A stretch of 7,559 nucleotides of DNA, from NCBI GenBank assembly GCA_947581845.1, contig CANPVY010000251.1, forward strand, positions 1-7,559, given 5' to 3'. Shown one piece after another: positions 5,730 through 7,559 of this stretch; the stretch's first letter is position 1, and each line of letters starts with the position of its first letter. The position numbers were made by a program, and so were the translations under genes. The notes beneath the pieces are model-generated. The model had not been told where the DNA came from and searched no databases. It was given only the letters and a program-made list of their open reading frames with translations. The stretch comes from an uncultured bacterium (GTDB lineage: Bacteria > Gemmatimonadota > Gemmatimonadetes > Palauibacterales > KS3-K002).

Positions 5730-6962
5730 TCAGTCTTTGAACAGCGCGTACAGCTGCACGTGCTCGACGTCGAGGTCATCAATCCACAAGCCAAGCACGA
5801 AGTCGGAGCCGATCTCGAAGACGGTGAATCTCGGCGGGGTCTCCACCAGGCCGAGCATCTCGCCGCCCGAGTTGAAAACCGTCCAGCGCGGCTGCTTGTC
5901 GCCGGGTCGCCGGTAGTCCTCGACCCAGAGGTTCCCATCCGCGTCCACCACGAGGCTACGGTAGGCCGGCATCGTCTGCGGGAACGGCATCTCGGCGTAC
6001 ATCTGCCTGATGAAAGTGCGCTGGCTCTCATCCTCGGCATCCGTCATCTCATCTTCGATGAGTCGCTCGGTGTCCTCGGCTGTGACGGGCAGGTTGGGCT
6101 GCGCTTTGCGGATGAGCCGCACGAGCCTGCCGCTCTGATCGTACTGAGCAAGCTCGTAGGAATCGGTGTGCCCGAAGTAGAAGGCGTCGCCGTGTACGGC
6201 GGCGACCGGACGACGGCCGAAGGCTCTGGTGCTCGCCATCATCCGGTTCTCCTCGGTTATGACGTACCACTCGTCTCCCGGGAAGCGGCCCAGGGAGTCT
6301 ACGCGTGCGCCTTCGGGGTCGCAGCGAAGGTAGAGGTTGGGTTCGCGCCTCAGGCCGCCTCTGATCTCACCGCTTCCGAACGACTGCCTACCTGCAACAA
6401 GCAGGGAGCCATCTGCGAAGGGCCCGACGACGTCCGGGGAGACGCCGGCTCCGATCAGCGTGTGCAGGTCGAACGAGCGAACGAACTCCCCGTCAGCGTT
6501 GAAGAGCGAGACTCGGTGGTTCCTGAAGTCGTAGGTGAGCAGCGAGTCTTCGGCGAGCGTCCACAGGTCAAAGAGCCCTTGGAATTCGCCGGGGCCGCCG
6601 CCCTCGCGTCCCGCTGTGGAGAGGTACCTGCCGGCGGCGTCGTAGAAGCGTAGCTCGTTCGTACCCGAGTTGGCGGCGACGACGCGGCCATCGCTCAGCC
6701 TGCGGGCATCGGTCACACGATAGAGCTGGTAGTTGGCATCGCCCTCCAGCACGCCGATGTCGAGGACCGCAGCCTGCGAGAGGCGCCAGCCGGTCGCTCC
6801 CGGCCAGCGCGGTCCCTTGTTCTCCAGTATACGAACCCCGGCGCTATCACGTACCAGCGGGCCGCTGGAACGGGCGTCTTCGCCGCCGCAACCAGCCAGC
6901 GATGGTAGGTACGTTAAGAGAACGTGACAGGCGAGCAGTCGTGTTTGCCTGGCCGATACCAC
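5730..6962 (-). CDS. Six-bladed beta-propeller lipoprotein
   Basis: A 410-residue predicted outer-surface or periplasmic lipoprotein of unknown function. The N-terminus has a basic start, a hydrophobic stretch and a lipobox, Leu22-Ala23-Gly24-Cys25, so Cys25 should be lipidated. The mature part contains NHL/6-bladed-propeller-type blades. Examples are YRVTDARRLSDGRVVAAN then NELRFYDAAGRYLSTAG (about 81-118), GGGPGEF (121-127), and a blade around DSLLTYDFRNHRVSLFNADGEFVRSF (139-164). The C-terminal part holds LVVDADGNLWVEDYRRPGD and ETPPRFTVFEIGSDFVLG. The start is GTG at 6962, supported by GGAGG at 6973-6969, 6 nt upstream. The family is abundant in Gemmatimonadota, and a ligand or sensing role is only a guess. 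It lies 54 nt downstream of a paralogue in the same orientation, and its stop is 17 nt from that of the second universal stress gene. Confidence 0.85.
   Translation of the reverse strand: MVSARQTRLLACHVLLTYLPSLAGCGGEDARSSGPLVRDSAGVRILENKGPRWPGATGWRLSQAAVLDIGVLEGDANYQLYRVTDARRLSDGRVVAANSGTNELRFYDAAGRYLSTAGREGGGPGEFQGLFDLWTLAEDSLLTYDFRNHRVSLFNADGEFVRSFDLHTLIGAGVSPDVVGPFADGSLLVAGRQSFGSGEIRGGLRREPNLYLRCDPEGARVDSLGRFPGDEWYVITEENRMMASTRAFGRRPVAAVHGDAFYFGHTDSYELAQYDQSGRLVRLIRKAQPNLPVTAEDTERLIEDEMTDAEDESQRTFIRQMYAEMPFPQTMPAYRSLVVDADGNLWVEDYRRPGDKQPRWTVFNSGGEMLGLVETPPRFTVFEIGSDFVLGLWIDDLDVEHVQLYALFKD
5912..5950 (-). repeat. Conserved DNA segment shared with the neighbouring lipoprotein gene (copy 1)
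   Basis: These 39 nt match 7199-7237 at 37 positions. They encode the VDADGNLWVEDYR segment of the C-terminal propeller region. The match reflects paralogy of the two lipoprotein genes; the segment is not a mobile repeat. Confidence 0.7.
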
Positions 6963-6968
6963 GGCTGT

Positions 6969-6973
6969 CCTCC
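6969..6973 (-). promoter_or_regulatory. Ribosome binding site fixing the GTG start of the lipoprotein gene
   Basis: GGAGG on the minus strand, 6 nt before the GTG at 6962. It supports that start, from which a complete signal peptide and lipobox follow. Confidence 0.75.
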
Positions 6974-6994
6974 ATCACATCTGGTGCAGGCTGC

Positions 6995-7013
6995 GCCTGG
7001 CCGTCGGCCTGGC
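6995..7013 (-). other. Hairpin between the two lipoprotein genes
   Basis: The minus-strand text GCCAGGCCGACGGCCAGGC can fold with a GGCC/GGCC inner stem, a GAC loop, an A-A mismatch and a 3-bp outer stem. It begins 3 nt after the stop of the upstream lipoprotein gene. No T-tract follows, so it is not a standard intrinsic terminator. It could protect the end of the upstream transcript or weaken read-through. Confidence 0.4.
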
Positions 7014-7016
7014 ATT

Positions 7017-7559
7017 CTACCGTTTGATGAGCCTGTACATCCGCACATGATCGACGTCGAGCTCATCTGTCCAGCGGCCGAGCACGAAGTCGGAGCCGAT
7101 CTGGTAGACTCTGAATCGCGGTGGTGTTTCCACCGTGCCGAGCAGTGTGCCATCAGGGTCGAACACCTTCCAGCGTGGCTGGTCGTCACCTGGTGGCCGG
7201 TAGTCTTCGACCCAGAGGTTCCCGTCCGCGTCCACCAAGACATCGCTGTACGCGGGCATCGTCTGAGGGAAGGGTAAGCCGGTGTACAGGTGCTCGATCT
7301 CGCGACGCTCATCCTCGTCCTCGATTTCGGCGAGTTGGCGGTGTATGTAGTGCTCGATGTCCTCTGCTGAGACGCGGGTGTCGGGTCGGACGCTGCGAAC
7401 CGAGCGCACGAGCTTGCCTTCCGCCGAGTAGTAGCCGATCTCGTACGAGTCACCTCTTCCAAAGTAGAAGCCGCTCATGTATGCGGCTGAATGAGGGGAA
7501 GCTGCGAACGGCAGCGGCACGAGTTCGATGCCCTGGTCGTGTGCGAGAATGTACACGTC
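7017..7559 (-). CDS. Six-bladed beta-propeller lipoprotein paralogue, C-terminal part (cut by window edge)
   Basis: The last 180 residues of a second beta-propeller protein whose 5' end lies beyond the window. It aligns with the C-terminal half of the 5730-6962 gene almost throughout. Both share FYFG.xDSYE, LVRSxR-type strands, a charged helical insert (AEDIEHYIHRQLAEIEDEDE here), LPFPQTMPAY, DADGNLWVEDYR, ETPPRF and IGSDFVLG, ending in LDVDHVRMYRLIKR. The charged insert is an acidic helix-like segment within the propeller. A signal peptide and lipobox are expected upstream but cannot be seen. The frame is open to the edge; internal GTG codons such as that at 7556 are unlikely to be the start because the protein should be about 400 residues. 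The function is unknown. Confidence 0.85.
   Translation of the reverse strand, partial: DVYILAHDQGIELVPLPFAASPHSAAYMSGFYFGRGDSYEIGYYSAEGKLVRSVRSVRPDTRVSAEDIEHYIHRQLAEIEDEDERREIEHLYTGLPFPQTMPAYSDVLVDADGNLWVEDYRPPGDDQPRWKVFDPDGTLLGTVETPPRFRVYQIGSDFVLGRWTDELDVDHVRMYRLIKR
7199..7237 (-). repeat. Conserved DNA segment shared with the neighbouring lipoprotein gene (copy 2)
   Basis: The partner of 5912-5950, with two mismatches in 39 nt. It is coding sequence for the same propeller segment in the truncated paralogue. Confidence 0.7.

Noticed and set aside
5574..6653. Long plus-strand open frame of 359 codons
   Set aside because: It is antisense to the lipoprotein gene and overlaps the end of the second USP. 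It has no recognisable family; the opposite strand has a signal peptide, ribosome site and paralogue.
6924..7277. Plus-strand open frame across the inter-lipoprotein gap
   Set aside because: Most of it is antisense to the lipoprotein paralogue, and no ribosome site or family was seen.

Overview
The window is GC-rich bacterial chromosome, almost entirely coding. The best taxonomic hint is the pair of six-bladed beta-propeller lipoproteins at the right end. Their wording (DSAGVRILEN near the mature N-terminus, then RLSDGRVVAANSGTNELRFYD and GGGPGEF) is of a kind I associate with Gemmatimonadota, where such proteins are greatly expanded. This assignment rests on recognition, not on a search. I saw no tRNA, rRNA, CRISPR array, insertion sequence or phage gene.

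Left block (minus strand, 1-1817). Three genes form a tight operon read right to left: a 54-residue FmdB-type zinc-ribbon protein, an archaeal-type nicotinate phosphoribosyltransferase (NAD salvage) with a C-terminal Cys-rich metal-binding module, and the N-terminal part of a protein resembling the aminoglycoside-phosphotransferase-like/P-loop ATPase fusion family, which runs off the window. The genes are separated by 4 nt and then overlapped by 4 nt (GTGA). A 195-nt divergent intergenic region (1818-2012) separates this operon from the next block and must hold both promoters.

Central block (plus strand, 2013-5712). Archease, the RNA ligase RtcB, and two tandem-duplicated double-domain universal stress proteins (USPs) lie head to tail with gaps of 29, 3 and 17 nt. 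They look like one transcription unit. Archease is the known activator of RtcB guanylylation, so the first two genes form a functional pair for RNA ligation or repair. The two USPs make this look like a stress-linked RNA-repair operon; that link is inference.

Right block (minus strand, 5730-7559). Two paralogous secreted beta-propeller lipoprotein genes lie in tandem, one complete and the other cut by the window edge. The first converges on the USP operon with only 17 nt between stop codons. Their shared C-terminal halves are still very similar in DNA and protein, which indicates a local duplication.
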